Part shown: positions 8,757 through 18,746 of the stretch, in pieces | Layout: each line of letters opens with the position of its first letter | Position numbering within the stretch: the stretch's first letter is position 1 | Position numbers and translations under genes: made by a program | Notes under the pieces: model-generated | Database searches by the model: none | What the model saw: the letters and a program-made list of their open reading frames with translations, nothing else | Told to the model about the DNA's origin: nothing | Assembly (NCBI GenBank): GCA_903881085.1 | Contig: CAIRSA010000026.1 | Location: forward strand, 1-55,621 | Direction: 5' to 3' | Length of the DNA: 55,621 nucleotides | From: an uncultured Acidobacteriia bacterium | GTDB taxonomy: Bacteria > Acidobacteriota > Terriglobia > Bryobacterales > Bryobacteraceae

Positions 8757-11700
8757 TCACCAAACGATTCGCGCCGCCAACTGCACCGCGCGCGGAGAAT
8801 TCGCCTGACTACTGATCGTCCCAAACGCCGTGCTCGTCGGCGTAGTATTCGCCGCGCCGAACGTCACATGGTTCGTGCTGTTGAACGTCTCCACCCGCAA
8901 CTGGAAATAACGTCGTTCGCCGAACGGGAAGTTCTTACTCATCGACACATCCAGGTTCTTGCTCGGATCGCGCCGAAGATTCCCGAACTGCGTGGAAAGA
9001 TACCGGATGTTATCCACCGGCTGCAGGCTCGATGCCGTGACGAACCGCGTGGTGTCAAAGGCCACGCCATCCGGCTGATGCCCCGCATAGTTCAGCGGAC
9101 CGCCCGTGTAGATCACATTGCCCCACGTCAGCATCGGCCCCAATTGCAGCGAAAGCATCCCGTTCAGCTTCCACCCGCCGATGAGTCCGTCTCCCCATTT
9201 TGAGCCGATAGCGAATCGCCGCCCGCGGCCAATCGGAAGATCGTAGGTCACCCCAGCCGTCAGGCGGAGCGGGCGCGAGTCACTGCCCACGCGCTTCGCC
9301 GGCTGCTGATCGGAATCGTTCAGGTACGCCACCCGGTCGATCAGCTTGCTGTAGACGAACGAACTGATCAGTGTAAGCCCGTTGGTCATGCGCTTTTGAA
9401 GTCGCACGTTGAGGCTCTCAAAATACGAACTGCCGGGTCCGTTCGATTGCATCACTACCCCGTTGCTGGTGGAACTAGGCGTGCCGGGCACCGGGTACTG
9501 TGGGTAAGGAATCAACAATTGCCGCCGCGCCACGGTGGCGCCATTGAGCGAGCTGGAATTCGGCAGCAGCCCCTGGAACGGATTAGGCACGGTGGCGCTG
9601 AGGAAGCTGTTCGCGGTGGTGTCACGCAGGATAGACGGCGTCAAATACTGTCGCGGAATGTAATCAAGCTGCGTTGTAATCGGCAGATGCACGCCATGGT
9701 TGCCGATGTAGACCACTTCCAGCACCATCTGCCCCGGCAGGTTGCGCTGGATACCTATGTTCCAACGGAAGGAATACGGATTGTTAACCCGCGGATTGAA
9801 AAACGTGATCCCCTGCCCGAGAAACGTCGATGCCCCATTGGCCGATCCTGCAGGCCGTGCAAATCCATTCGGAAACGGATTCGACAGCGTCGCCAGTGGC
9901 GAAAGGTAGTTATTGCCCGTAGCGACAAATTGCGTCGATTGGCTGAAGCCCTGCTGGTTCAGTGAGACCGTGCCGCTGGTCTCGCCGTTGCCATTGATGG
10001 TGATCGGCACCACGAACAGGCCGACTCCGCCGCGGATCACCGTACCCTTGCCGATCTTCTGCGGCACCCATGCAAAGCCGAAGCGAGGACTTACATAGGC
10101 GGCCTTCGTCGAATAAATGTTGCGCGCATCGGCGCTGGTGTAGCCCAAGCCCCCAATGGCGCTGAACTGGCCCGCCGGCCGTTCAACCAGCGGATTGGCC
10201 GCATACGCCTTCGCCGCCGCCGTTGCGACGGAGTTCGTAGCCGACGGATCAAAGCCATTGATGGCCCGGTTGTAACGCTCCACGGTAGGAGTTTCGTGCT
10301 CCAGCCGCAGCCCGAAATTCAGTGTGAGGTTCGACTTCGGCCGCCAGTCGTCCTGCACGAAGAAGCCATAATACTTCGATGTCGAGGTGCTCTGCGCATT
10401 CACATCGAACTGCCCACTGGAAGGCATACCCAGCAGGAATGCCGCAAAATCCTGACCAAGCGGCGACGCCGCGGCATTGTTCAGCGGCCCGTTCGTCCAG
10501 TTGGAATTGAACGTAAACGAGCCCGCCGAATTGCCGTAGGTGAAGGCGCTCCAGCGATACTCGCGCAGATCGGCCCCGATTTTCAGGCTGTGATTGCCGT
10601 GGATCTTGATCACATCGCCAAAGAGCTGAAAGATGTCGTAAGTATGGATGTCATCGCCATTGTAGCCAAGCGATTGGAAGCCCTGCATACTACCGGCGGA
10701 TATGCTCGAGCTGGTCATTATCATCGTTGGCAGAGTCAGGCCCTGACTGCCGGCTGCGTACGATGCAGGGAAGCCGAGCGACGTCAGATCGATTCCATCG
10801 GTCGGCGACGAATGCGTCTGAATGAACCGCGTCCAATTGGCCCGCACATTCAGCACGGTGGTTGGCGTCAGCGTGTACACGTCGTCCAGCGTTGCACCCT
10901 GGTTCCGGCGAATGCCGCCCGAACCGCTCTTCACCAGCACCGCGATCTGGTCCTCAGTGAAATTGGCGTCAGCCTTGGCGTTGCGCAGGCTATGGCGGAA
11001 ATCGCCGGAGAGCTTGTGCCTGTCACTCAAGTTGAGGTCGACGCGCATCAACTCGTTGTCATAAGTATTGCCGGCCACGAAATTGACGGAGTAATTCTGG
11101 AACCCGTCGGCGCGCCCGGTGATATTGGGCTGCGGATAGTATTTCAACAACTTGGTCGAAATCGGATTAAGCCGGTTGGTTGGAATCACATTGTTCGGAA
11201 ACGGCGTGCGTGCTACCCGCGTGCTGGAAACCACTCCCGTGTTTGGATCGTAGATCGTGTAATCGCTGCCTGGCTTGTTGGCCTTCAGCAACGCCGAAAA
11301 ATCGCCCTGGCGTTCGGCCGTGGTCGGCACGGTAGCGAAGTTCATTGGGCTCCCCGTTTCGCGAGGGGAATTGGCCGGATCGGAATCTTTCAGCCCCTCG
11401 TAGGCGAAGAACCAGAAGACGCGATTCTTCCCATTGAACAGCTTGGGAATCCACAGCGGCCCGCCAACCCCGAGGCCGTATTGGTTGTACCGGTAGACCG
11501 GCCGCGGCACGGCGCGCGCATTGTAGTAAAACGGATTCGCCGCCAGAAATGAATGCTGGAAATACTCAAACAACGAACCGTGGAAAGCGTTGGTGCCTGA
11601 CTTGGTAATCAGGTTCGCCGTACCGCCGCCTGTGTGTCCAAAGCTCGCGTCGGCTTCAAACGCATTCACTCTCACCTGCATCACCGCTTCCTGCGGTGGG

Positions 11701-12317
11701 CTGTAAGCGATCTGGTTGGTGAACGCGGAGTTTGGCGCACCATTGTAGAGCAGTTCATTCGTGCCCGAAGGCGCGCCTCCCAGGCTGAACGACGCAGGCG
11801 TGTTGTTATCGAACGGCCGCGTTTGCACGCCCGGCTCGACCAGCGAAACCACTCCCACGGCAAGTTGTGCCAGCATCAAAGGAGTGCGCCCGTTGACGGG
11901 AAAATCTTCCACCTCTGCGCTGGTGATCACTTGCCCTACAGAGGCGTTGGCCGCTTCGATCAGCGGCGAATCAGCCACCACCGTGACGGATTCACTGACC
12001 CCGCCTACTTCCAGGCGCACGTCGATCACCGGGTGCTCGCCGCCGCTCAGCGTGAGCCCGTGACGCACCATCTTCTTAAAGCCCGGCGCCTCGGCCGTTA
12101 GATCGTACTCACCTGGCGCAAGAAACGGAATGGCATAGGCTCCGGCGGCTTCTGTCACGGTGTCGGACTTCGTGCCAGTGCGTGTCTCAATGACGATAAC
12201 CTTGACTCGCGGGACAGGTGCACCCTGCGGGTCGGTAACAGTTCCGCTAAACGTGCCGCGGAATTCCTGGGCAAAAATGGACGTGGAAAATAAAGCGGCA
12301 AGAAGCAATAAACGCAT
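8757..12317 (-). CDS. TonB-dependent receptor with carboxypeptidase-regulatory-like domain
   Basis: A very large outer-membrane protein of 1186 residues from ATG 12317, chosen because GGAGAG precedes it and a Sec signal peptide (MRLLLLAALFSTSIFAQ) follows directly. The N-terminal ~95 residues of the mature protein form a CarboxypepD_reg-like beta-sandwich (GTFSGTVTDPQGAPVP). A plug-like region comes next, then a long barrel region full of alternating aromatic strands, ending in an aromatic residue (W) as outer-membrane proteins do. This Oar-like architecture is expanded in Acidobacteria and is thought to take up large substrates or act in adhesion; the ligand is unknown. A good sigma70-type promoter lies just upstream. 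Confidence 0.9.
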   Translation of the reverse strand: MRLLLLAALFSTSIFAQEFRGTFSGTVTDPQGAPVPRVKVIVIETRTGTKSDTVTEAAGAYAIPFLAPGEYDLTAEAPGFKKMVRHGLTLSGGEHPVIDVRLEVGGVSESVTVVADSPLIEAANASVGQVITSAEVEDFPVNGRTPLMLAQLAVGVVSLVEPGVQTRPFDNNTPASFSLGGAPSGTNELLYNGAPNSAFTNQIAYSPPQEAVMQVRVNAFEADASFGHTGGGTANLITKSGTNAFHGSLFEYFQHSFLAANPFYYNARAVPRPVYRYNQYGLGVGGPLWIPKLFNGKNRVFWFFAYEGLKDSDPANSPRETGSPMNFATVPTTAERQGDFSALLKANKPGSDYTIYDPNTGVVSSTRVARTPFPNNVIPTNRLNPISTKLLKYYPQPNITGRADGFQNYSVNFVAGNTYDNELMRVDLNLSDRHKLSGDFRHSLRNAKADANFTEDQIAVLVKSGSGGIRRNQGATLDDVYTLTPTTVLNVRANWTRFIQTHSSPTDGIDLTSLGFPASYAAGSQGLTLPTMIMTSSSISAGSMQGFQSLGYNGDDIHTYDIFQLFGDVIKIHGNHSLKIGADLREYRWSAFTYGNSAGSFTFNSNWTNGPLNNAAASPLGQDFAAFLLGMPSSGQFDVNAQSTSTSKYYGFFVQDDWRPKSNLTLNFGLRLEHETPTVERYNRAINGFDPSATNSVATAAAKAYAANPLVERPAGQFSAIGGLGYTSADARNIYSTKAAYVSPRFGFAWVPQKIGKGTVIRGGVGLFVVPITINGNGETSGTVSLNQQGFSQSTQFVATGNNYLSPLATLSNPFPNGFARPAGSANGASTFLGQGITFFNPRVNNPYSFRWNIGIQRNLPGQMVLEVVYIGNHGVHLPITTQLDYIPRQYLTPSILRDTTANSFLSATVPNPFQGLLPNSSSLNGATVARRQLLIPYPQYPVPGTPSSTSNGVVMQSNGPGSSYFESLNVRLQKRMTNGLTLISSFVYSKLIDRVAYLNDSDQQPAKRVGSDSRPLRLTAGVTYDLPIGRGRRFAIGSKWGDGLIGGWKLNGMLSLQLGPMLTWGNVIYTGGPLNYAGHQPDGVAFDTTRFVTASSLQPVDNIRYLSTQFGNLRRDPSKNLDVSMSKNFPFGERRYFQLRVETFNSTNHVTFGAANTTPTSTAFGTISSQANSPRAVQLAARIVW

Positions 12318-12351
12318 GAAGCTCTCCAATGCGGGCGACAAACCCACATTA

Positions 12352-12380
12352 AGAATAGTGAAGGTTCCGAAGAGTGTCAA
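12352..12380 (-). promoter_or_regulatory. sigma70-type promoter of the TonB receptor gene
   Basis: On the minus strand TTGACA (12380-12375) and TATTCT (12357-12352) are separated by 17 bases. The predicted transcript start near 12345 gives a leader of about 28 bases ending in GGAGAG and the ATG. Confidence 0.7.
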
Positions 12381-12412
12381 TGTGTGTGAAAATTGGGTGC
12401 CACAAAATACGT

Positions 12413-13348
12413 TTACCGCGGAGGCTGGCTCGATAGGTCTACCAACTCCTTCAGAACCTCGCCACGCTTCTCCGCAGCCAAAACCAGATACCGGTGCTTC
12501 CCCTTCGCATCCGCGGTGTGCGTCGTCTTCCCAGCCACATCCACCGTGATGGTTCCGGCCGGCGAAAGCGTGAAGTTCCCCGCCCCCGGCCGCACGCCAT
12601 ACAATACCGCGGTCAAATCCCAGGTCGGACGGTCATACGGCATTTTCTTGTACGCCTTATAAGACTCGGCAACCGGATTGTTTGCATTCATCGCTTCAAT
12701 TGCCTTGGCCGGATACAGCACCGCCAAACCAATCTCGAACCCGCTTGTGACAATCGGCGTGGGCCATTCGGCAAACACCTTTTGCGCCGCGGGGATATCG
12801 ATCTTCACGTTGTATTCGGCATTACCCTTCGGAAACGCGCCGGCCATCATCGAAAGCAGCCGTACCTTCCTGCGGATCAACTCCTTCGCCCCTGGCACGT
12901 CGAGCAATCGCGCCAGATTGGTGGAGAAACCCACCTGCGCGATCACCACGGAGCCGTTCTTTTCCTTTTTCAACAGCCGCTGCAATAAAGCCACCGCATC
13001 TTCCGGCGGACGGTTGGCGGCAGCGTAGGGAGGCGTGTGCTGCACAGGCACGCGCAACATCGGCGAATCTTCCGGGGTCTTGCCGTTCTTCACAATGCCA
13101 ATAGGAATCGTGCCGCGGCCATAAAACGTATTTACGATATCGACAAACTTCGCGGCATTCGGATGGTCTTTGGTGATGGTGACGCCAATCAGCTTCGCTT
13201 CGCCGCGCGACTCCATCGTATGCAGCATCGCCAGCGCCAGCGCGTCGTCAATATCATTGCCGATATCTGTATCGAAAATCACTCGCGGCGGCGTGGCGGC
13301 GCCGGCGGTCATCAGAAACAGCAGGGAGTAAATCAATAGGCGGGTCAT
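12413..13348 (-). CDS. secreted nucleoside hydrolase (IunH-like)
   Basis: A 311-residue protein with a signal peptide (MTRLLIYSLLFLMTAGA). The nucleoside hydrolase signature DTDIGNDIDDALAL directly follows it and supplies the calcium-binding Asp cluster; the rest fits the N-ribohydrolase fold. The family splits nucleosides into base and ribose. Export suggests scavenging of extracellular nucleosides, or an adapted role on another N-glycoside. It lies downstream of the HHH gene and upstream of the TonB receptor on the same strand; a hairpin terminator separates it from the HHH gene. Confidence 0.85.
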   Translation of the reverse strand: MTRLLIYSLLFLMTAGAATPPRVIFDTDIGNDIDDALALAMLHTMESRGEAKLIGVTITKDHPNAAKFVDIVNTFYGRGTIPIGIVKNGKTPEDSPMLRVPVQHTPPYAAANRPPEDAVALLQRLLKKEKNGSVVIAQVGFSTNLARLLDVPGAKELIRRKVRLLSMMAGAFPKGNAEYNVKIDIPAAQKVFAEWPTPIVTSGFEIGLAVLYPAKAIEAMNANNPVAESYKAYKKMPYDRPTWDLTAVLYGVRPGAGNFTLSPAGTITVDVAGKTTHTADAKGKHRYLVLAAEKRGEVLKELVDLSSQPPR

Positions 13349-13357
13349 AAGGCGGGG

Positions 13358-13387
13358 AAAAACGGAAGGGCTGGATTGCTCCAGCCC
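13358..13387 (-). terminator. intrinsic terminator with GCAA tetraloop
   Basis: On the minus strand GGGCTGGA (13387-13380) pairs with TCCAGCCC (13375-13368) across a GCAA loop. TTCCG and then five Ts (13362-13358) follow. It ends transcription after the helix-hairpin-helix gene. Confidence 0.75.
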
Positions 13388-13393
13388 CGCGGT

Positions 13394-13711
13394 TTACTTT
13401 TTCTTTTTCGACTGCTTGGCAATGATCTTGTCTTTGATCTTGTCGTAGGTTGCCTGTGGAACGCCGGCTTTTGCCACGATGTCATCTTTACCGTTGTACG
13501 GACGGTTCTTGATGATGGCAGCAGAGTAAGCATCGCCGATACCGGGCAGCGCTTTGAGCTGCGCCGCCGTGGCGGAGTTCACGTCAATCAGATCGCCGGC
13601 CTTGGCTTCCGCTGCGGGCGCAGCTTTCTTGGTCGCTTTTTTATCATCCGCGGGCGCGGCAAAAAGCGCCAAGGCGGTAACAAACACTAAAATCAAACGG
13701 GTGAGTTGCAT
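13394..13711 (-). CDS. exported helix-hairpin-helix protein (ComEA-like)
   Basis: A 105-residue protein from ATG 13711, which gives a clean signal peptide (MQLTRLILVFVTALALFA). A Lys/Ala-rich linker leads to a helix-hairpin-helix pair (DLIDVNSATAAQLKALPGIGD ... AAIIKNRPY), the DNA-binding module of ComEA. The tail is very basic (KQSKKKK). ComEA binds incoming DNA in the periplasm during transformation; small stand-alone HHH proteins like this are common in Acidobacteria, so a role in DNA uptake is plausible but not shown, and no other com genes are present here. Confidence 0.8.
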   Translation of the reverse strand: MQLTRLILVFVTALALFAAPADDKKATKKAAPAAEAKAGDLIDVNSATAAQLKALPGIGDAYSAAIIKNRPYNGKDDIVAKAGVPQATYDKIKDKIIAKQSKKKK

Positions 13712-13754
13712 GAAAACATTGTATGCCACAACCCACCCGCAGTTGTACTACCTT

Positions 13755-14735
13755 TTATTCGCCAGGATTGCAGACACCCGCCGGAATGCCCGGGCCCTGC
13801 GTGTGGCAGAGGTTGTTGGGGTTCCAGTTGTTATTAGCACCCTGATTCTCTTCCGACAGATCGAAGTAGGTGTTCTTAGCCGGAATCGCGCAGATACCTT
13901 CGGTTGAGTATAGCCCGTTGTTTCTCGCCTGGTTGGAAACAAACGCATTGTTGCTTGGCCCGTTTTTCGCATCGATGCCGCTGCCGCAGTTATTGCTGAC
14001 GTTATTGCCATACAGATAGTTTTGCGAGGTCGAGGTGCCATATAACATCACGCCGCTATCCTGACCTTGATTCCCGCCGTTGAACCTCACCTGGTTGCTG
14101 TACATCGTGACATTGGCCGAATTCACCAGCATCACGCCATGACTAAAGCCTGTTTTGCTGACGTTGTTGTGCACGTTGTTGCCAATGATGTTCACGCACG
14201 ATGAGTTATGAATATCGATGCCGACGCTCTGGTTGTCCACTTCATTGTTAAGCAACTGCGATGCCGGTCCGGGGGCGAGCGTTGACAGCGTGCAAGTGGA
14301 ACCGGAGATGTAGATGCCGAACGCTACGTCTCTGTTGTTGGTTGAGATCTTCGGAGTGGCCGGGCCGGTTACCGTAACATTATCGACAGTCAAAACCTTG
14401 CCATTTTCCAGGTCAATACCAATATAGAAACCGCTCACAACGCCTTTGCCATTTACCGTGACATGATCAAACCCCTTGCTTGAAATCCCGACAGCCTGAT
14501 TGCCGCCGGCAGGAGCAAGTGACCACTGGCAGGAACCGCCCAGGCCATTGCCAACACAGCTGATGGTGTGGCCATTCAGGTTGATTGTAGTGTTGCTGGC
14601 CGCTACTGTGATGGCGTTGCCATTGCAGGCCAGGTCATTCGTCAGATTGTAAATACCGGCAGCGATATCCCCGCAATTGGACGCGTGGGCCGCTGAAGCT
14701 CCGATAAGGGTAAGTGCAAAGAGTGTGGTTTTCAT
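13755..14735 (-). CDS. secreted right-handed beta-helix repeat protein
   Basis: A 326-residue protein starting at ATG 14735, with GGAGAT upstream and a signal peptide (MKTTLFALTLIGASAAHA). The mature chain consists of short N/G/V-rich repeats (for example TTINLNGHTISC, NVTMYSNQVRFNGG, SQNYLYGNNVSNN) typical of NosD/pectate-lyase-like parallel beta-helices. No catalytic residues of a known polysaccharide lyase were recognised, so it may bind or cleave a polysaccharide. It heads the run of minus-strand exported proteins that continues to the TonB receptor. Confidence 0.75.
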   Translation of the reverse strand: MKTTLFALTLIGASAAHASNCGDIAAGIYNLTNDLACNGNAITVAASNTTINLNGHTISCVGNGLGGSCQWSLAPAGGNQAVGISSKGFDHVTVNGKGVVSGFYIGIDLENGKVLTVDNVTVTGPATPKISTNNRDVAFGIYISGSTCTLSTLAPGPASQLLNNEVDNQSVGIDIHNSSCVNIIGNNVHNNVSKTGFSHGVMLVNSANVTMYSNQVRFNGGNQGQDSGVMLYGTSTSQNYLYGNNVSNNCGSGIDAKNGPSNNAFVSNQARNNGLYSTEGICAIPAKNTYFDLSEENQGANNNWNPNNLCHTQGPGIPAGVCNPGE

Positions 14736-14823
14736 TTTGTTTTTTCGATCTCCATACCTATAGGCGAAATCAGGCAAAAAACGGGATCAATAAACCGCGC
14801 TTGCATAGTATCCTAATGGATGA

Positions 14824-15771
14824 ATGATCACTCGCCAACTAGGAAACTCCGGCCTGCACGTTGCCCCGCTCTGCCTCGGCGGAAACGTCTTCGGCTGGAC
14901 AATCGATGAATCCACTTCCTTCGAAGTGCTCGACGCCTTCGTTGACGGAGGCTTCACGTTTATCGATACCGCCGACGTCTATTCGCGCTGGAAGGCCGGA
15001 AATAGCGGCGGCGAGTCCGAGACGAACATCGGCAATTGGATCCAAAACTCCGGCAAGCGCGATAAGATTGTGATCGCTACAAAAGTGGGCAAAGACATGG
15101 GCGAAGGCCGCGTCGGCCTGAAAAAGGAATACATCCTGCGAGCGGTGGAAGACTCGCTGCGACGCCTGCGCACGGATTATATCGACCTCTACCAATCGCA
15201 CGACGACGACGTCTCAACGCCGCTCGAAGAATCGCTCGGAGCCTTCGACCAACTCATCAAAGCAGGCAAAGTGCGCGCCATAGGTGCCTCAAACTACCGC
15301 GGCCCGCGGTTGGCCGAAGCGGTGGAGACCAGCCGTCGCGATGGACTTGCCGCCTACCAATCGCTGCAGCCGCACTACAACCTCTACGACCGCGCCGACT
15401 TCGAACAAACACTCGCCCCCGTATGCGCGGCCAACAACATCGGAGTAATCCCATACTACGCGCTGGCCAGCGGCTTCCTCACAGGCAAGTACCGCACCGA
15501 AGCAGATCTCTCGAAGAGCGTACGCGGTGCAGGCGTGAAAAAGTATTTGAACGAACGCGGCTTGGGAATACTGGCCGCACTCGATGAAGTCGCCGCAGGC
15601 TGCAACTCCACGACCGGCAAAGTAGCGCTAGCGTGGCTCGCCGCCCAGCCCACCGTTACCGCACCAATCGCCAGCGCCACCAGCGTGGCCCAAGTAGAAG
15701 ACTTGATGGCCGCAGCCCGCTTGGAATTGGAACCCTCCGCAATCCAGCTACTCAACCGAGCAAGCGCCTGA
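14824..15771 (+). CDS. aldo/keto reductase
   Basis: A 315-residue NAD(P)H-dependent oxidoreductase of the aldo/keto reductase superfamily, cytoplasmic. The catalytic tetrad is visible: Asp48 and Tyr53 (IDTADVY), Lys87 (ATKVGK) and His126 (LYQSHDD). The family reduces aldehydes and ketones, and YajO/Tas-like members such as this act on sugar aldehydes or xenobiotics; the substrate is unknown. It is a single gene transcribed away from the beta-helix gene. A double palindromic repeat begins right after its stop codon. Confidence 0.9.
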   Translation: MITRQLGNSGLHVAPLCLGGNVFGWTIDESTSFEVLDAFVDGGFTFIDTADVYSRWKAGNSGGESETNIGNWIQNSGKRDKIVIATKVGKDMGEGRVGLKKEYILRAVEDSLRRLRTDYIDLYQSHDDDVSTPLEESLGAFDQLIKAGKVRAIGASNYRGPRLAEAVETSRRDGLAAYQSLQPHYNLYDRADFEQTLAPVCAANNIGVIPYYALASGFLTGKYRTEADLSKSVRGAGVKKYLNERGLGILAALDEVAAGCNSTTGKVALAWLAAQPTVTAPIASATSVAQVEDLMAAARLELEPSAIQLLNRASA

Positions 15772-15772
15772 T

Positions 15773-15814
15773 GTAGGGCAGAGTGGCACTCTGCGGGCGA
15801 GTGGTACTCGCCCC
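15773..15814. repeat. pair of 3-base-loop micropalindromes
   Basis: GTAGG is followed by GCAGAGT-GGC-ACTCTGC (15778-15794) and at once by GGGCGAGT-GGT-ACTCGCCC (15795-15813). Both stems are perfect with 3-base loops. Similar modules with other stem sequences occur near 43.2 kb and 52.5 kb. Confidence 0.7.
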
Positions 15815-15818
15815 TTCC

Positions 15819-16124
15819 TCAAACTCCACCAGCAATCGCCCCCACCACCAACAACGGCTCCAACCCATTAACCACAGCCTCCGGCAAAGGCGCATCGATC
15901 GAATCAAAAGAAAGATCCCGCTCGCAAGCGAAAAACCGGATAAAAGGCCGCCGCTGCTTGGAAACATGGTCGCGCAAGGTCCCCAACAAAGCCGGATACT
16001 TCTCCTCCAAAGCATCGAGCGTAGTCCGCAAGGTCACCGCCCCGTCCACCGCCAGCTCAATATCCCCCATCACCCGCGCCAAAGTCCGCAAATGCCCAGG
16101 CAGCAGCAGCTTCACCGTACTCAT
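15819..16124 (-). CDS. MoaD/ThiS-like ubiquitin-fold protein ending Gly-Gly-Val
   Basis: A 101-residue beta-grasp protein. The N-terminal strand, the central helix ([19 protein letters not shown]) and the C-terminal tail VVGAIAGGV match MoaD-like sulfur carriers, but one Val follows the Gly-Gly that is normally the terminus. It overlaps the upstream BNR propeller gene by four bases (ATGA), so the two are translationally coupled. No molybdopterin or thiamine genes are nearby. The pairing with a beta-propeller argues against a simple MoaD role. It may be a sulfur carrier needing trimming, or a protein modifier; this is inference. Confidence 0.8.
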   Translation of the reverse strand: MSTVKLLLPGHLRTLARVMGDIELAVDGAVTLRTTLDALEEKYPALLGTLRDHVSKQRRPFIRFFACERDLSFDSIDAPLPEAVVNGLEPLLVVGAIAGGV

Positions 16125-17236
16125 GGCAAAGTCTGGACTTCCACCGAAAGCACCGCCGGAAGATCGCGCACAATGGCAGTCCAGTTATCGCCCGCGTCGG
16201 ACGATGCATACACCTGGCCACCGCTGGTGCCAAAGTACACACCGCACGGGTCCATCTTGTCCACCGCCATCGCATCGCGCAGCACGTTCACATAGCAGTC
16301 ACTCTGCGGCAACCCGTTCGAAAGCGCTTCCCATTCATTACCGCCCTTGCGGCTGCGATAGACCCGCAGCTTGCCATCGGGGACATAGTGTTCGGAGTCG
16401 CTCTTGATGGGCACGACATACACCGTCTCCGGCTCTTGCGAATGCACATCGATCACAAATCCGAAATCAGTAGGCAAGTCGCCGCTGATCTCGTGCCAGT
16501 TGTCTCCGGCATCGTCACTACGCATCACGTCCCAATGCTTCTGCATGAACAAAACCCCAGGCTTGGCAGGATGCATCGCCACGTGGTGTACGCAATGGCC
16601 GACTTCCGCCGTCGGATCAGGAATATACAGCGAGTGCAAGCCGCGATTAATCGGCTTCCACGTTGCTCCGCCATCATCGGTGCGGAATGCGCCGGCCGCT
16701 GAGATCGCGATGTAAATGCGCTGCGGATCGCTGGGATCGAGGATGATCGTATGCAGACACAGGCCGCCCGCACCAGGTTGCCAGTTCGCACCCGAACCGT
16801 GGTTGCGTAGGCCTGAGATCTCGTGCCAAGTCATGCCCGCATCAGAGGAGCGGAACAAGGCCGCGTCCTCCACGCCGGCATAGACGGTGTCCGGATCGGT
16901 CAACGAAGGCTCCAAGTGCCACACCCGCTTGAACTCCCACGGATGCGGAGTGCCATCGTACCACATGTGCGTACCGGGCACGCCATCGTAGACAAACTTG
17001 TTGCCAATCGTGATCCAGGTCCTGCCGCCGTCATCCGACCGCTGCATGGTCTGCCCATTCCAGGCATTCGATTGCGAGGCGTAAATCCTGTTCGGATCCG
17101 CCGGCGATCCCTTCAGGTGGTACATCTCCCAGCCACCAAAGAATGGACCATTTACATCCCAATGCTGGCGTGATGCATCAGATGTTAAGATGAACGCGCC
17201 TTTTTTCGTGCCAACCAGCACTCGTACTCCGCTCAT
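16121..17236 (-). CDS. BNR/Asp-box beta-propeller protein (sialidase-like fold)
   Basis: A 371-residue protein made of repeated Asp-box motifs ([40 protein letters not shown]), which gives a 6- or 7-bladed propeller like sialidases and VPS10-type receptors. It begins [14 protein letters not shown] without a signal peptide, so it is probably cytoplasmic. The sialidase catalytic Arg triad was not recognised, so an enzymatic role is doubtful. Its stop overlaps the start of the MoaD-like gene by four bases; the two products probably act together. Confidence 0.8.
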   Translation of the reverse strand: MSGVRVLVGTKKGAFILTSDASRQHWDVNGPFFGGWEMYHLKGSPADPNRIYASQSNAWNGQTMQRSDDGGRTWITIGNKFVYDGVPGTHMWYDGTPHPWEFKRVWHLEPSLTDPDTVYAGVEDAALFRSSDAGMTWHEISGLRNHGSGANWQPGAGGLCLHTIILDPSDPQRIYIAISAAGAFRTDDGGATWKPINRGLHSLYIPDPTAEVGHCVHHVAMHPAKPGVLFMQKHWDVMRSDDAGDNWHEISGDLPTDFGFVIDVHSQEPETVYVVPIKSDSEHYVPDGKLRVYRSRKGGNEWEALSNGLPQSDCYVNVLRDAMAVDKMDPCGVYFGTSGGQVYASSDAGDNWTAIVRDLPAVLSVEVQTLP

Positions 17237-18746
17237 GTGCTTCTCCCCTGAAAAAGGATATCAAGGGATCGCTACGATTTGCAAAAGCACTATGCTGGCC
17301 GCTCTGACCATGCTCTGCCAGACCTCGTTTGCCGCTCCACAAGCAATCTCTTCCGCAGGCCTACGCGCCGATGTGGCCCTGCTGCGCACCGCCTTCGAAA
17401 ACCTGCATCCAGGCCTCTACCGCTACAACAGCAAACAGAAAATGGATGAGCAGTTTGGCGAACTGAACCGCCGCTTCGACAGCGATCAGACGCTGCCCGA
17501 AGCCTTCCTCGCCTTCACCGCATTCACCGCCTCCATCCGCTGCGGACATACATATCCGAACTTCGTGAACCAGAAGAAGGAGGTCTCAGCAGCCCTCTTT
17601 GAAGGCCAGACGCAAATGCCATTCCACTTCCGCTGGATCGACAACCGAATGGTTGTGACGGAAGACTTCACCCCAGAAAAGCAACTGCCGCGAGGCTCGG
17701 AGATTCTTTCCATCAATGGCAACCCCACACGAAAGATCCTAGACCGCCTGATGCCACTGGCGCGCGCCGATGGCTCGAACGACGGCAAGCGCCGGGCCTA
17801 TTTCGAACTCATCGGCGAAGGCCGCTATGAAGCGTTCCACATCTATTTCCCGCTGCTCTTTCCATTCACCGGCCCCGCGTTAAAGCTGGAAGCCAAACGC
17901 CCATCGGACCGAAAGCCCACGCTGTTCACCGTGCAGGCCTTGACCAGCGCTCAGCGCCAGGCAGCGCAGGCACCCAACGTGGCGGAGCCCTTCGAATGGA
18001 AGTACCTGCCCAACGGCAACGCCTATCTGCGCATGCGCACCTGGGCTCTGTACAACTCCAAATGGGATTGGAAGACCTGGCTGAACGCGCGGCTCGATGA
18101 GTTCGCCGACCGCAACGCCCCCGCCCTGGTGGTTGACCTGCGCGGCAACGAAGGCGGGCAGGATATTGGCAACGAGATTCTAAAACGCATTGTCAGTAAG
18201 GATCTGCGCGTCGCATCCTACATCCGCCTGGTCCGCTACCGCCAGATCGAAGCCCCGTTGAACCCGCACCTCGACACCTGGGACAACAGCTTCCGCAATT
18301 GGGGCGCTAGTGCGGAGGAGTTGCGCGTGCCTTGGCCAACAGCGCCGCAGAGCCGCTACTTCCGGCTGAATAAGTACGATGACGACGAGTCCGGCTGGGA
18401 ACTCATCCACCCCGAAGGCAAGCACTTCCAGGGCAAACTCTTTGTGCTGATCGATGCCGCCAACAGCTCCGCAACATTTCAATTTGCGCAAACCGTGCAA
18501 CAGAATAAACTCGGCACCTTGATCGGCCGCACCACCGGCGGCAATCAGCGCGGCATCAACGGCGGTGCCTTCTTCTTCCTGCGCCTGCCCAACAGCGGCA
18601 TTGAAATTGACCTGCCTTTGATTGGCAGTTTCCCCAAGACCCCGCAGCCCGATGCCGGGATAGTGCCTGATGTCGCGGTAAAGCTAAGCGTCGGCGACAT
18701 CGCCGCCGGCGTTGATCCCGATCTGGCGGCTATTCCAGCACGATGA
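17235..18746 (+). CDS. S41-family peptidase (tail-specific protease-like)
   Basis: An exported protein of 503 residues. Start options are ATG 17235 or ATG 17292; the first gives a fuller signal region with Lys before the hydrophobic stretch [13 protein letters not shown], but neither has a clear ribosome binding site. The core shows the S41 pattern: a PDZ-like segment ([12 protein letters not shown]), a strand with [10 protein letters not shown] and the nucleophile region [13 protein letters not shown]. Related proteins process or degrade periplasmic peptides. The 3' end overlaps the convergent glycoside-hydrolase gene by 17 bases. The substrate is unknown. Confidence 0.82.
   Translation: MCFSPEKGYQGIATICKSTMLAALTMLCQTSFAAPQAISSAGLRADVALLRTAFENLHPGLYRYNSKQKMDEQFGELNRRFDSDQTLPEAFLAFTAFTASIRCGHTYPNFVNQKKEVSAALFEGQTQMPFHFRWIDNRMVVTEDFTPEKQLPRGSEILSINGNPTRKILDRLMPLARADGSNDGKRRAYFELIGEGRYEAFHIYFPLLFPFTGPALKLEAKRPSDRKPTLFTVQALTSAQRQAAQAPNVAEPFEWKYLPNGNAYLRMRTWALYNSKWDWKTWLNARLDEFADRNAPALVVDLRGNEGGQDIGNEILKRIVSKDLRVASYIRLVRYRQIEAPLNPHLDTWDNSFRNWGASAEELRVPWPTAPQSRYFRLNKYDDDESGWELIHPEGKHFQGKLFVLIDAANSSATFQFAQTVQQNKLGTLIGRTTGGNQRGINGGAFFFLRLPNSGIEIDLPLIGSFPKTPQPDAGIVPDVAVKLSVGDIAAGVDPDLAAIPAR

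Noticed and set aside
10296..11552. Long open frame antisense to the TonB receptor gene (418 codons, plus strand)
   Set aside because: It lies wholly inside a clear receptor gene, reads as an Arg/His-rich low-quality protein with no family motif, and is a normal effect of GC-rich codon use.
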